From positions 18,428,826 through 18,492,825 of the forward strand of contig CM026559.1 of assembly GCA_015143295.1 (NCBI GenBank): a stretch of 64,000 nucleotides of DNA. Reading direction: 5' to 3'. The notes below the pieces were generated by a model, which saw only the letters and a program-made list of their open reading frames with translations, did no database searches and was not told the origin of the DNA. The position numbers and the translations under genes were made by a program. Below, piece by piece: positions 33,002 to 45,345 of the stretch. Origin of the DNA: Tetracentron sinense (taxonomy: Eukaryota > Streptophyta > Magnoliopsida > Trochodendrales > Trochodendraceae). Numbering within the stretch: the stretch's first letter is position 1; the number at the start of each line of letters is the position of its first letter.

Positions 33002-35429
33002 TGTCGCGACCCAAAACCCACCCTAGGAGTTAGAGTGAACTTTGGACGACTAATCATGGCTTACATGACTTGCTTGACAAACCAACCTGCAAAAACCCAC
33101 AGAGCATATACAATAGAGGATGACAGCGGAAACATAACTATAAATCACAGCGGAAGTCTAACAACCTCTAAGTATATACACCTGGTCCAAGTTTAATACA
33201 AAGGAATCAAAACAAAGAAAGTACGGACATGCCAGCCAAAATACATGGATATAATCACTCATGCTCACCCATAGCCAATCCACTCAGAATCTAACACCAC
33301 CTACTGATAACCCTCTACGGGAGGTTCCTCCAAAGGCTCTTCGACGTACTCCTCTTCCACCCATGGACAAGGAGCACAAACATCAAATGGAGCAGCAGCT
33401 CCCTCAGAACCTGCCGACATAAGAAGTACGGCTGAGCATGGAATACTCAGCGGGTACCAAATACTAACGAATAGTTAAAGCATAAAAATGGCAATACGTA
33501 AATCAGGAGCAATTCATATATGTTAGACGGAAACAATTCATATCATACAAGGAAGTAAAGCAATTTATAATCATGCTTGTATTTCGTAGAAAGCCGATAA
33601 AACCTCCTGAAAACATCGTGCACTCGACTTGGCTTGAAATATCTTTTCGTACTTGAAAGCTTGTCGTGTTTGTCTTACTTGATCTTGTCGAGCGTGTCGT
33701 ACGTGTCATGTCATGCGTGCTTGCTTGTGATCATGTAACTTGCGAGATACACCTGTGAGATATCCTTGTGAGATGCGCTTGAGAGGGAAGGGAGACCCTT
33801 CTTTATGCAATGCACTTGCGAGGGAAGGGAGACCCTTCTTCATGATATGTATGTACTTGCGAGGGAAGGGAGGCCCTTCTTCATGATATGCACTTGTGAG
33901 TGAGGGGAGACCCCTCGTGGAATGTTTGTCCTTGTTTTCTTGTGAAAAGTAAGGTAAAACATATCGTAGGATATGTCCCACCTCTAACCATGCTCTTGAA
34001 AACCTCGATAAATCATGTCATGCATGCCGTGCTCGTGGAAACCGTGTACATACTTGCATTTAAATTTAAATATGACATTTGAGTAATTTCACAACACATA
34101 TAACATCAATGATTGAGCAATGTAATATTCATATCATTGAGGGAAAGCAAGAAACACACTATCATAGGCCCTAGCAATATTCATAATTTATTAGGCATGC
34201 ATTTCCTAATTTACAACTCATTTTATTCACCTTGGCATTTCATCAAACTTGGTGTGTTCATTATTCATTATTCATTTAAACCTAAATCATGCTTTTCTAG
34301 GTGAGTTTACTCACATCATAAAGGTGTGTTTATTATGGATACAATGCCCTCCCTATTTTAATCATCACAACACAACCATTGGCATCCAATCGCCCATTCC
34401 ATCTCCATTCACCATTCACAACCATTCATCTCATAGCACATGTGTAAATGAAAGAAAATCAAAAGAAATAAAGGGAAAAGAGGAACTATAACTAGGAGGG
34501 TAGTAAGAAGTACCGACCTTGAAGAAATGAGGAAGAAACCCCTTCCAAAAACGACCGTGAGTTGCTGCCCTATCTTGAGGAGATGCTCTCCACGAGTGCT
34601 TGAGCCGTGATCTTGGAGAAAAATCGGACTTGAAGTGATCTGGGGTCTCAAAACCCTTTTGATTCTTCTCCAAAAGCAAAACCCTAGCTTAGGAAACCAT
34701 TTCTCCTCTCTTTTAATCCCCCAAATCCTCTAAGTGTTGAGAATGAGCCCTAAAGGCTCGGGTTAAACTCTTAAGGTAAGAGTGAACCGACCAAAAGACC
34801 ATAATACCCTTACTGAAATTTCTGCAAAAATACGAGTGCCGAACTCGTTGAGCTGTGAATAGTGCCAAACACGTTGTGCTGTGAATAGTGCCGAACACGT
34901 TGTGCCGTGAATAGTGCTGAACACGTTGTGCTGTGAATAGTACCAAACACGTTGTGCTGTGAATAGTACCAAACACGTTGTGCTGTGCATAGCGCTGAGC
35001 TCGTTGTCCGTTGTCTTATGTACAACGTGCCCGTCGTGAGCTGTACAACGTACACGTTGTCTGCTGCACGACGCACCCGTTGTCTGTTGCACAACAGATG
35101 CACAATGTATACGTTATCAGAGCTAGAGCTACGTTTTCAGAGTACGTTGTCTATGCGTTGTCTGTGCCTTATCAGAGCACGTTGTCAGAGCTACGTCCTT
35201 AGTGCCTTCCGAGCTACGATTTCTTGTAGGTCCAGACTGTTTTGGCCATATCTTTTGACTCGTTCGTCCGATTTTGACGATTCAACTTGCGTTGGGTTCG
35301 TACTTCGAAAAGGAACATTTCTGACGTTTTGGAATTTCCAATTTCCTTATTTATTAATTATACCTCTTTAAAGGCAAAATGGCAATGAAAGTGTCATGCA
35401 TTAAATGTGAAAAGGTCCGGGGCTCTACA
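33002..35429 (-). repeat. B1 5' LTR (2428 bp)
   Basis: TGTCGCGACCC to GGGGCTCTACA. Complete, with the hairpin, microprotein frame, ~55-bp repeats (33785-33915) and five copies of the 26-bp repeat (34856-34985). Followed by ACAGG, the second target copy in E2. Confidence 0.95.
33301..33420 (-). CDS. LTR-encoded 39-residue microprotein (B1 5' LTR copy)
   Basis: Same start, length and stop as the 23304-23423 copy, with two residue differences near the middle (Gly to Cys before PWVEEEY, and Leu to Pro in the EE-rich part). Being in the 5' LTR, it would lie in the leader if transcription starts upstream of it. The hairpin is at ~33429-33450. Confidence 0.55.
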   Translation of the reverse strand: MSAGSEGAAAPFDVCAPCPWVEEEYVEEPLEEPPVEGYQ

Positions 35430-37019
35430 ACAGGTAATGCAAGGAATGTTCTAAACTTGGGAAATAGTACCCAACATTCTCCCCCTTTCTAGCACAATTG
35501 CCAAAGGTAGGTAGGAAGCCAATATCACAAAGAAAATACCAATTTAACACATGTATAACATTAAGGCAACCACAATACATGCAAGCAAATGCAGACAATA
35601 CAGGGACTAAAGAGCGGGGAACAAGATAGAAATATAAAACACAAACTCCCCCTCAACAACTCAGCTTGATCTTCTCTACCTAAGATCAAGGACACTACCA
35701 AAAATAGGGCACTTAAGTTAAAAAGGCCCATGCCAAACAAAAAGAAAATAAATAATATTAATGCTAAAAAGGTATCATGTGCTACACAAACACGCATCAG
35801 AAGCATTCCAAGTAGTAATAATTTAAAATTACAAATCAAATGAAGAACATGATTAGTTAGTCCGACTGAGGATACACATATAACTAAATCTCATGAAATG
35901 CTAAAGCATAGCTAATTCACTTAGTCACGTTTAGTAAACAGTTCAAAATTGAAGCAATATGTGTGTAGTGGTGGTTTGATAAGATACTAGATCAAGGTTT
36001 CTTTCCCTTTCCAAGGATATGACATTAACCACTAAGGGGACTCCAAGAGACAATTCTTAGATGTCAAACCTAGTTAGATCCAGATATGCTGATTTTTTAC
36101 ATTTTAGTGAAATTTTTCCATTTTATTTGACTCAATATTTTTCTTTATTTCTGGTCAAATACCTTTAAGCTTTGTAAGATTTCTTTTGATGTTCTTTATC
36201 TGAACATATCTTTTCATGCAATGATGCTTTCATACTATCCAAGTAGGTAGTCTTGGCTATTGGCAGCAGGGGCTTTCACTCTAGTGACCCATATAGATAC
36301 CTATTGTCCACCTAGGTAGCCATTTCGTACTGTTTGCATCCAATAGTGACTTCACACTAGCCCAATAGGTAGCCCTTTTCATTGCAGCAATTTTTGCTCA
36401 AGGAGGATACAGAAAATGGGGATGACAAATAAATATGGTCATTCTAGATTGGACATCCAAGGTCACACTATTGGGATAAGTCAAACACCTAAAGATTGGA
36501 AAATAGACCTCTCAACAGAATCAGTCAGAGTGCATATGAAATTTGTAAATCATATACACAGTAATAAGTCTCTAGGTATTCAAGATAAAATCTGTCTAAT
36601 TTTCAGCCTAACCAAGAGACTATGAAGGTGATATATCCTCAATCAGCAACAAACTCATGTCAACCCTGTACAAGTATAGAAATAAAGATCACACAAGGAA
36701 TACAGATCATGCAAGTCAAACAAGGGCAACATGAAAAAAAATCTTTTTGGATTTTATGGTTTTTCAATGTTTTTGGATTTTTCAAAATAAAGAAAACAGA
36801 AAAACATACCAAAGCAAATAAACACTAGTAAAAAGAAAAAAAATACTAGTATACATAAAGAGCATAACACGAGGACAAGATAGAACACTAACAGCACACC
36901 CTATGCCATGATAGGCATGGGCTAAGTGAAGCTCTTCAGGTCTTCCTTTCTCACCCAAATGGTTTTAGAAGTTTGATTGACCCTATGGTCTCTAACTGTT
37001 TCAGTTGAGATAGGTATGA
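35430..37019 (-). other. E2 internal region, non-coding part
   Basis: 1.6 kb where a copia element would carry pol. I see AT-rich sequence and no protease, integrase, RT or RNase H motif in any frame. Starts with the ACAGG target copy of B1. Confidence 0.7.
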
Positions 37020-38843
37020 CCTTTTACCTCTTCCTCCTGTTCCTTATTTTCCAGGATTGAGTCCTAGACTTATGGCAGGCATTATGGTTCTCCCCGTTAC
37101 CTCCTTTATATCTAGCATAAGGAGTGTCATGACCATGCCAATGTCTAGAGTTGTGAGCAATTTTTATCACATCTTCACACAAATTCCTAGACTTCTCCAC
37201 TAGGACCTCAACTCTCTTTTGAAGATTTCCATTAAAATTATGTTGGTTCCTTGAACCATGATTGGGCATTCTTCAAAGTTTAGGACATCGAGGCTTAATA
37301 TGACCCTTCACTCCACATTTATGACATGTAGGAATGTATTTTTTAGTAGAAGGGTCTTTTCCTTTAGCAGGAGGGTGCCTTTTAGCATCAGGGTCAGTGT
37401 TCGAGGTAGATGGAGTTCCCTTCACATCTCTACACCTCTAATTTTACTCAAGTTCAGCCAACTTGATTTCAAGACTTATCTTTTCATCAAGACAAACATG
37501 TAGATCAAATTCAAGTAGCTGAGACTTGGCAAAGAGGAAAGCCTTCTCTTCCTCATTCTGTGACATAAGGGCTCTCAACCCTAAAGCCACTTGGTCTAAG
37601 GCATCTTTTTCCATTCCAATAGATTTGATCTTTTTAGACATGGAAAACTGAACCTTTTTTCAGCTTTAGGCATTCCTGAAATAGCTCATCATAAGCTGCC
37701 TCGAGGTCTCCCTCAGAATCTTAGTCATTCTGACTCTCATTATCCTCATCACCATCACTACAGTGTTGGTTACTCACAACATTTGAAGAAGATTCTTCAA
37801 TCCCAGTTAGAGATGCAGTGAAGGCCATATAACCCCTACTCTCCTCACAAGAAGAACTATCTGATTCTTCAGATTCACTGTCATCCCTTGCCTTGTCCTT
37901 AAATCTTTTCTTATTAGAGCACTCGGCGGTAATATGGCCGTAGCCTTGGCATTCATAGCATTGAACACCTTGGGATTTCTTGTCCACACTTTTAAGATGT
38001 TTCTTGTTTTCAAAGTACTTGGACTTGGGCTTTTCAAAAGATTTTTATCCTTTCAGATTAAATCTCTTATTAAGTTTCAAAAATTTTCTGAATTTCTTTG
38101 CAAATAAAGCCAACTCTTCTTCTTTAACCCTTAGAGTCATTGTCTGAACCATCTATGGATTCCTTGACGGATTTCAAGGCAATAGATTTTGGTTTCTTAG
38201 ATGGGTTCAGATTTAACTTATAGGTTTGGAGAGAACCAACTAACTCTTCGATTTTGAGAGTAACAAGATTTTTGCTCTCTTCGATAGCGGTGATCTTCAA
38301 TCGAAATCTCTTAGGTAGAGATCTCAAAATTTTTCTAACAATTTTGGACATAGGAATTCATTCCCCTAGATTGAAATTAGAATTGACAATGTCACTCAGA
38401 TTAGCATAAAAACTGTCAAAGGTTTCATTATCATCCATCATCAACTTTTCAAACTTGGAGGTAAGCATTTGAAGTTTGGAGATCTTGATAGTTGTAGTCC
38501 CTTCATGGGTAATTTAAAGAATGTCCCATGCCTCCTTCGACGTGTCACATTTAGAAATATGTCAAAATTCTTCGAGTGTGATAGCGGCGAAGATTGCATT
38601 TAGACCTTTACTATGCTATCTAAAACATTCAAGTTCTACATTGGTCCATTCAGAAGAAGGTTTAGGGATGGTCTTGTCATCTATGGTCTTTGTTGGATGG
38701 GTCCAACTTTGTTCAATGGAGAACCATACTCTCTCATCTAATGATTTTAGAAATGCTCTTATTCGAGCTTTCTAATAGGCATAATTATTCCCATCAAATA
38801 ATGGTGGACAAGAGATGGATCCTCCATCTCTTTGGAGATTCAT
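37020..38843 (-). pseudogene. E2 gag, copia-type (UBN2 + CCHC), degenerate
   Basis: The start ATG at 38843 is followed by LQRDGGSISCPPLFDGNNYAY, where a Trp codon has become TAG. Then RIRAFLKSLDERVW, a helical stretch IVRKILRSLPKRFRLKITAIEESKNL (38124-38351), zinc knuckle CYECQGYGHITAEC (37721-38037), an acidic stretch rich in Glu/Asp/Ser, a coiled-coil-like region (37444-37641), and a second knuckle CHKCGVKGHIKPRC (~37280-37325) with a basic tail. At least five stops or shifts break it. The layout is that of copia-type Gag proteins. Confidence 0.88.
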
Positions 38844-38885
38844 ATTCACAGAAAATATGAGACAAGATCACACTAAAAGTTAGTG

Positions 38886-38902
38886 AACCTGCTCTGAACC
38901 AA
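38886..38902 (-). other. E2 primer binding site (tRNA-Met type)
   Basis: Minus strand TTGGTTCAGAGCAGGTT, directly at the LTR end at 38904. Similar to TGGTATCAGAGC with a change in the middle. Confidence 0.75.
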
Positions 38903-38903
38903 T

Positions 38904-40387
38904 TGAAAAAAAATTCGGTGAACCTCAAATCTAGGGTTTGAGTTGAGAACTCACAAGATCAAGGGGATGGTAAGGTCTCCTTATAATTCAATATACCATT
39001 TTTAATGATTTTAACAATTAAGTTACTAACTGAAGGGATGATGAATTTAAAGTGCAGAAATAGAGAGAAACATGCAAACCATAACACAAGGATTTTTACG
39101 TGGAAACCCTTCCGAGAAAAACCACGGGACCTAGTCCAGCCATGAGAATCCACTAAGACAAAGTTAACAAGAACTTACAAGACTCGAACTTGATTCTTTC
39201 GGACTCGACACTACGATCCTTCAGTTCTTAGTCTTCCACGCCTCAAAAATTCATCATGTACTCTCAAGTCCCGTGATCAACCATAGCCACTCGTACTTGT
39301 CTTTGTGTCTCGAAAACAGTCCACGATCTTCGTCAATGATGGCTTCGGATTCCACAGACCAAATTACACTACCACGATCCTTCTCAGATCGATCTCTGTC
39401 GCAGAGGCTCTGAAACACTCTGGCCAAGTTGTTCTTTCCAAAACGGATTGATGGTTTGATAGAAATCAACACCTAGATGGGCTCCTTCATGTACAAGTCC
39501 AAACAAGCAAGTATAGAGTTTTAGGCTTGCAAACTCTAGGTTGAAAGCATCAATCAAAGGGGAGGAGAACAATAAGATTCCACAGTTTTTATGAACTATA
39601 GAAGGAGTTAAAAAGCCTCTCTATACTCCCCCAAAGTTGTACCCCAAGAGCTAGAAGGGTTCCCATTATAAACAAGAACAAAAACCATGTTTAGAAGTTG
39701 CTAAAATAGATTAAAAACCAAAGAGACAAGCAAATGAGTCGTTTTAGCAAAAATCCTATATCAGGGTCGACCTTGGAGGATGTTTGGGTCGACCCAACTT
39801 CCCACTTCAGTCAACGCAAACATCCTTCAGGGTTGACCCTCATAATTTCAACATTCTGTTAAAATTCCCCATACAAAATTCCTTATACCTAGGGTCGACT
39901 CTCAATGGTCAGGGTCGACCCTGAGGTGCAAACCCAAAATTAAAAGTTCATTTTTGGGTCTCTCACCCTTCATGAAAGTTGTAGCTGTTTTCGACGCAGT
40001 CGTTCTGATATATTATGGAGCAAAATCCGAGCTACGGTTTGGGAGATATGGCACCTACAAGCAACCTTGGTTGTTTGAAAAATTTCAGAATTTTTAACTT
40101 ATTTTGCATTGCATATCTAATCACCTAGGGTCCGTATGATTAGTCTAGATCACTTACCACTAGTGTATCATATTAGGATTGTTCTAAGACAATTCCCACC
40201 TATGGTAGCATGGTATCTAGGTCACTTACCATCCTATAAAGGAAATGATCAACCGAGTCTTCAACAGTCTTGAACTTCACTTGTTTGCAGATGCTTGACG
40301 GCAATGACACAAGATACACACCTAGACACCTAGATTCACTTGTTTTGACACCGGAATATGCCAACACAAAAAAAAATGGACTTTACA
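38904..40387 (-). repeat. E2 5' LTR (1484 bp)
   Basis: TG-A8-TTCGG to ACTTTACA. Carries five AGGGTCGACCCT-type palindromes (39763-39774, 39785-39796, 39829-39840, 39891-39902, 39911-39922), with the ATTTTGTATGGGGAA core among them on the minus strand at 39861-39880. Followed by GACCC (40388-40392), the target copy in unit A. Confidence 0.93.
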
Positions 40388-41217
40388 GACCCAATTAAGG
40401 ATTCAATGTTACCTAGTTCGTCGGTTCACTCGGTTTGCAATTTGCAGTTCACCCCTCTAGAGTGAACCCGATCGTTAGGGTAGGATGAGATTATTCGTTT
40501 CTTGGTTCGCTTAGGTTCTTTACTTTGGTTCACTAGCTTGGTTTGCTTATTAAGCATGTAAAAAAAATATATATCTTATAATATATTATAGATAAACATA
40601 TTTTTGAGCATGTAATACTATATTACAAATACTTATGGATCGTACATGAACGATAGTTGGAGTCGGTAGCTCTCCTAGCTCCATTCAGGAGAGACGACTT
40701 CTTTGAAAAACTTCAATTATTGTCCTAAGACATACAAGGTCCATAGTTGGTTATTGTTGATTTTAACGCACAATTTCAGAAGTGTCTTTGGAAAACCATA
40801 AAAAAAAAGTCATTTTATGAGCAATTTGTGAACTCAAAGTATAAATTTGCATAACCTAAAAAAATTAATAGTGAATTTGGGTAAAAATTTGAAAAACTAA
40901 GACCATTTTAAAACTCGCTCCATTTCACGAAACAACTTGAACCCAACTATGAGCTAGTTCGGATTCGCCCTAGCATACAATGAACTTGGTAACTTGTCAC
41001 TACCAATCATCTAATTAACTAAAGAACTAAGAACTATGAGTGCACAAATCCTTTGATCGATACTGTATTAAATTTCCTAAAAGCATGTCATGTACCCCCC
41101 AAAGAAAGGTAATTTAGAAAATATACAAATAAACTTTTTCTGTACATATTTTCCCAAAATACCCCTCTCCAAGGTCATGTGTCGCCCTTGAGAAACCTGA
41201 ACCAAATGAGAGGATTT
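40388..41217. repeat. Unit A copy 2, Y part
   Basis: Aligns with 1565-2350 from 'gacccaatt(g/a)aggatt' to 'gagaaacctgaa'. Contains ~85 bp (~40615-40700) not present in copy 1. No coding frame. Confidence 0.88.
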
Positions 41218-41479
41218 CTGCATATGTTGTCAGTGACAAATGTTAGCCTGTTAGGTCCATGAGCTTTTGTCTGTTGGTGTGTTACAATTCATCTCAAAGT
41301 TTCACAGATCATTAATCAAAGTGGGTCCTAAGGAGGATGTTCCTTAAAAATGACTCCCACCTTTTACTTTAATTAGGTCACAGTGTTCAAGAAAGTAAGA
41401 AGGGCGGATCTTCACTGTATTTGATAATTACAATACACACATAAGATCTCAACAAAATGAATTTTGTCCCAATAGATTT
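41218..41479. repeat. Unit A copy 3, start
   Basis: Matches 1-270 and 2351-2522 + 19825 onwards. It ends at GATTT (41475-41479), the target of LTR C1. This third X copy is the evidence that unit A is a tandem array. Confidence 0.88.
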
Positions 41480-41707
41480 TGTAGAACCCCAAATCCGCAT
41501 TTCACTAAGTAGTGAATAGTATGTGAATAGTGCTCAAGTGTGGTTTTGTACATTAATGGGCCTTATGTTAATATACGTGTTTGGATTTAGGGTGTGCATG
41601 TTCTAGATAGGTCAGTAGATGCTTAAGGACTGTGTTTAAGCATAAAAGAGTGTTTGAATTGGATTGGAGAAGATTCAAGTAGTGAAAATAAGGTTTTACA
41701 GCAAAAC

Positions 41708-41880
41708 AGGGGATCACCGATCGCTCGGTGATAACCTTCGATCGACCGGTCTTCTACCGATTGCTCGGTAGCTATCGATCGGTTAAAATTTTTGTATAGG
41801 GAAAAATTCCAGAGAGGGTATTTTCAACCGATCGACCGGTAAGTCACCGATCGCTCGGTCTGTACCACCGATCGATCGGT
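41708..41880. repeat. CCGATCG(A/C)TCGG palindrome cluster in C1 U3
   Basis: Eight or so copies such as ACCGATCGCTCGGT and ACCGATCGATCGGT. They flank TTTTTGTATAGGGAAAAATT (41788-41808), a variant of the core shared with E2 and S1. Confidence 0.9.
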
Positions 41881-41935
41881 CATACGCAAATTTTCTTCAT
41901 TAAGGGTGTTTAAGACTTTAGCCACTACCCTTTGC

Positions 41936-41945
41936 CTATATAAGG
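41936..41945 (+). promoter_or_regulatory. TATA box of C1
   Basis: CTATATAAGG, ~55 bp downstream of the last palindrome. C2 has the same box at 54594-54604. Confidence 0.7.
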
Positions 41946-43366
41946 GCTGGGTTCGTGCCTTCGAGTTTCAGAAACCCTTTATGCCTTATTTTGAGAGATT
42001 TTGAAGAGGAAGAAGAAGGAGAAAGCTAGGTGTTGCACAAGCTTGAAGGAAGATCAAGATCCTTCCATTCCTTTGGTGTTCCTATCAAAGAACTTGGAGT
42101 TCTTCACGTGTTTCATACTTTTGGAGTCAAAATCGTTGATTTCACCAAGGTAGATACACTTTACTACCAATCTAATAATACTACTAGTTACCTTGGGTTG
42201 TTCTTCTTATTATCTACTACATATGTACCTTGATTTGTTATGTTGTGAAGGGTTGTTTTATACTTGGATGAAGGTTATCATTATGATGCACTCTAAGTAT
42301 TTGATTTAATGCCTCTAAGAGCTTTTGGGTGTCAAAATATGCTAGTACTCTCGTATGCTCATATGCTCGTATGTCTCGCATGAACCGATGTTTTCATGGA
42401 TTTCCTCAATGCTACGAAAAAGGGTTTTGAATAAATGACTTATATGAAAGATTCTAAGCAACTCCATGATATTGCTAAGATCGGTTCACAATCTCTAAGG
42501 ATCATGATACACTCACAAGAACTCTATGATAATGTCTAAGATCGTCTCACCAGCTCTAAGAATCATAAATGAAATGCTCTAAGATCTCTATGTTTCGCTC
42601 TATGAATATGCTCTATGGTATTGCTCTATATCTCTACGGATCATAAATGACTCTAAGGAACTCCATGAACTCTATGAACTCACAAGAACAGGCTATGATT
42701 ATCGCTTGACTCACACGGTGTTGGTTTTTAGTTTTCAGATCTCATTTCACATGCTATTTCATGGTTTCCATGCTCTTACATATTTTAAAGATTTCATTCT
42801 CCATGATTCGCATGCTCTATGCTTATTGCTTTATTGTTAGTAGTTTGTATACGCTGAGTATTCCATGCTCAGCAAATATTTGTTATCATCGGCAGGTGCT
42901 TAGGTTTCTTTTGATTTGTGTGGCACGGAACCTTCGGTAGAGTAAGAGTACTTCGACCCAGAGCCTTCTATGGACCACGACTAGGACGATGGTTCGTTAG
43001 ATAGCTGTCGTGACTTCGATTTCTGTTGTTCGATTTAGAAGGATACTTGATATTTTGCTAAGTGAGAGTGGGACATGTCGCGACCCAAAACCCACCCTAG
43101 GAGTTAGAGTGAACTTTGGACGACTAATCATGACTTGCTTGACAACTAACCAGCAAAACCCACAGAGCATATACGATAGAGGACAAAACAGCGGAAACAT
43201 GCTCTAACATGGTATAGCGGAAGTCTACCAAACCTCTATGTCTATACATAATCAATCCAAGTTTATACAAAAAGAATCCAAAAGAAAGTGCGGACATGCC
43301 CGCCAAAATACATGAATCTAACTCTCATCTCACCCACAGCTAATCCACTCAGAATCTAATCACCAC

Positions 43367-43486
43367 CTACTGATAACCCTCTACGGGAGGTTCCTCCAAA
43401 GGCTCCTCGACGTACTCCTCTTCCACCCATGGACCAGGAGCACAAACATCAAATGGAGCAGCAGCTCTCTCAGAACCTGCCGACAT
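43367..43486 (-). CDS. LTR-encoded 39-residue microprotein (B2 3' LTR copy)
   Basis: Same 39-codon frame (ATGTCGGCAGGT...TAG). It differs from B1 by an Arg in the N-terminal part and a Leu/Pro change, and keeps PFDVCAPGPWVEEEY and EEPPVEGYQ. See the B1 copy for general remarks. Confidence 0.55.
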   Translation of the reverse strand: MSAGSERAAAPFDVCAPGPWVEEEYVEEPLEEPPVEGYQ

Positions 43487-44929
43487 AAGAAGTATGGCTG
43501 AGCATGGAATACTCAGCGGGTACTAAATACTAACCAACAATTATAGCATAGAAATAGCAATACATAATCAGGAGCAATTCATATATGTCAAACGGAAACA
43601 ATTCACATCATACAAGGAAGTAAAGCAGTTTATAATCATGCTTGTAATTCGTAGAAAACCGATAAATCCTTTTGAAACATCGTGCACTTGACTTGACTTG
43701 AAATATCTTTTTGTACTTGAAAGCTTGTCATGTCTATCTTGCTTGATTCTTGTATGTCGTGTCATGTCATGCATGTCATGCGTGCTTGCTTGTGATCATG
43801 TAACTTGTGAGATATCCTTGTGAGATGTCCTTGTGAGATGCCTTGAGAGGGAAGGGAGACCCTTCTTTATTCAATGCACTTGCGAGGGAAGGGAGACCCT
43901 TCTTTATGATATGTATGTACTTGCGAGGGAAGGGAGACCCTTCTTCATGATATGCACTTGTGAGTGAGGGGAGACCCCTCGTGGAATGTTGGTTCTTGTC
44001 TTCTTGTGAAAAGCGAGGTAAAACATATCTTAGGATATGTCCCACCTCTAACCATGTTCTTGAAAACCTCGATCAATCATGCCATGCATGCCGTGCTCGT
44101 GGGAACCGTGTACATACTTGCATTTAAATTTAAACATGACCATTGGGTAATTTCATAACACATATAGCGTCAAAGATTTAAGCAATTCAATATTCATAGC
44201 ATTTAGGGAAAACAGGAAACACACTATCATAGCCCTAGTAATATTCAGAATTTATTAGGCATGCATTTCCTAATTTACAGCTCACTGTATTCACCTTGGC
44301 ATTTCATCAAACATGGTGTGTTCATTATGGATTTACCCTACAACATGCTTTTCTAGATGGTTTTACTCAATCATACATGTATGTTTATTATTGGAACAAT
44401 GCCCTTCCTCGTTTTAATCATCACCACACAACCACTGGCATCCAATCGCCCCTTACATCTCCATTCACCATTCACCATTTACCATTCACCATTCACCATT
44501 CATCCATTCATCCATCTCATAGCACATGTGTAAATGAAAGGAAATCAAGAGAAAAGAAGGGGAAAGAAGAACTATAACTAGGAGGGTAGTAAAAAGTACC
44601 GACCTTGAAGAAATGAGGAAGAAACCCTCTTTCCAAATGGCTGTGAGTTGCTGCCCTAGCTTGATTCGTGAGCTCCACGAATGCTTGCACCGAAATCTTG
44701 AAGAAAACGGGCTTGAGGTTGATCTAGGGTCTCAAAACCCTTTGATTTCTCTCCAAAATGGAAACCCTAGATTGGAATCGCCTTCTCCTCTTTCTTCTAT
44801 TCTCTCAAACTCTCTAAGTGTTGAATGATGCCCTAAAGGCTCGGGTTAAACTCTTAAGGTAAGAGTGAACTGACAAAAGACCATAATACCCTTACTAAAT
44901 TTCTGTAATGACGCGAGGACCGTGAATAG

Positions 44930-45345
44930 TGCTGAACACATTGTGCTGTGAATAGTGCCAACTCGTGGTGCTGTGAATAGTGCCAACTCGTGGTGCCGTG
45001 AATAGTGCCAACTCGTGGTGCCGTGAATAGTGCCAACTCGTGGTTCCGTGAATAGTGTCAACTCGTGGTCCGTGAATAGTGCCAACTCGTGGTGTTGTGA
45101 ATAGTGCAAACTCGTGGTGCCGTGAATAGTGCCAACTCGTGGTGTTGTGAATAGTGCCAACTCATGGTGTTGTGAATAGTGCCAACTCGTGGTGCTGTGA
45201 ATAGTGCCAACTCGTGGTGCCGTGAATAGTGTCAACTCGTGGTCCGTGAATAGTGCTAACTCGTGGTGTTGTGAATAGTGCAAACTCGTGGTGCCGTGAA
45301 TAGTGCCAACTCGTGGTGCCGTGAATAGTACAAACTCGTGGTGCT
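44930..45345. repeat. ~25-bp tandem repeat, about 16 copies (B2 3' LTR)
   Basis: Units like GTGAATAGTGCCAACTCGTGGTGCC. Related to the 26-bp repeat of B1 (shared GTGAATAGTGCC, different second half), so the two arrays grew separately from a common seed in the same U3 position. Confidence 0.9.

Larger units (their letters stand above)
23005..35429 (-). mobile_element. B1: Tekay/Del-type chromovirus (Ty3/gypsy), split by solo LTR S1
   Basis: TG...CA LTRs at 23005-~25603 and 33002-35429, with flanks ACAAG (23000-23004) and ACAGG (35430-35434), a 5-bp duplication with one change. Sense order: LTR, tRNA-Met PBS, gag with zinc knuckles, a GT-AG intron, protease, RT, RNase H, integrase, chromodomain-like tail, LTR. 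LTRs differ by a few percent by eye, so insertion is fairly recent. It is inactive: S1 interrupts integrase, two catalytic Asp are Asn, and the PPT/LTR junction is deleted. Confidence 0.94.
21243..40387 (-). mobile_element. E2: gag-only copia-type LTR retrotransposon, split by B1
   Basis: Two ~1.49 kb LTRs (21243-22738 and 38904-40387) flank an internal region that, without B1, is ~3.7 kb. The PBS (tRNA-Met type) at 38886-38902, the PPT at 22739-22752 and a CCHC gag at 37020-38843 fix the minus orientation. No protease, integrase, RT or RNase H is visible anywhere in the internal region, so it depended on proteins made elsewhere. GACC/GACCC flanks (21239-21242, 40388-40392) are consistent with a target duplication inside unit A. 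It resembles the TR-GAG class of non-autonomous plant elements. Confidence 0.82.
41480..43075 (+). mobile_element. C1: plus-strand chromovirus-type LTR, cut by B2
   Basis: Starts TGTAGAACCCC and aligns with C2 (54240-55735). Carries U3 palindromes (41708-41880), a TATA box, the hairpin (~42857) and a decayed microprotein frame (~42890-43020, start ATG and two codons lost). The last ~260 bp and any internal part are not seen because B2 enters at 43076 and a gap follows. Solo or full-length status is unknown. Confidence 0.85.
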
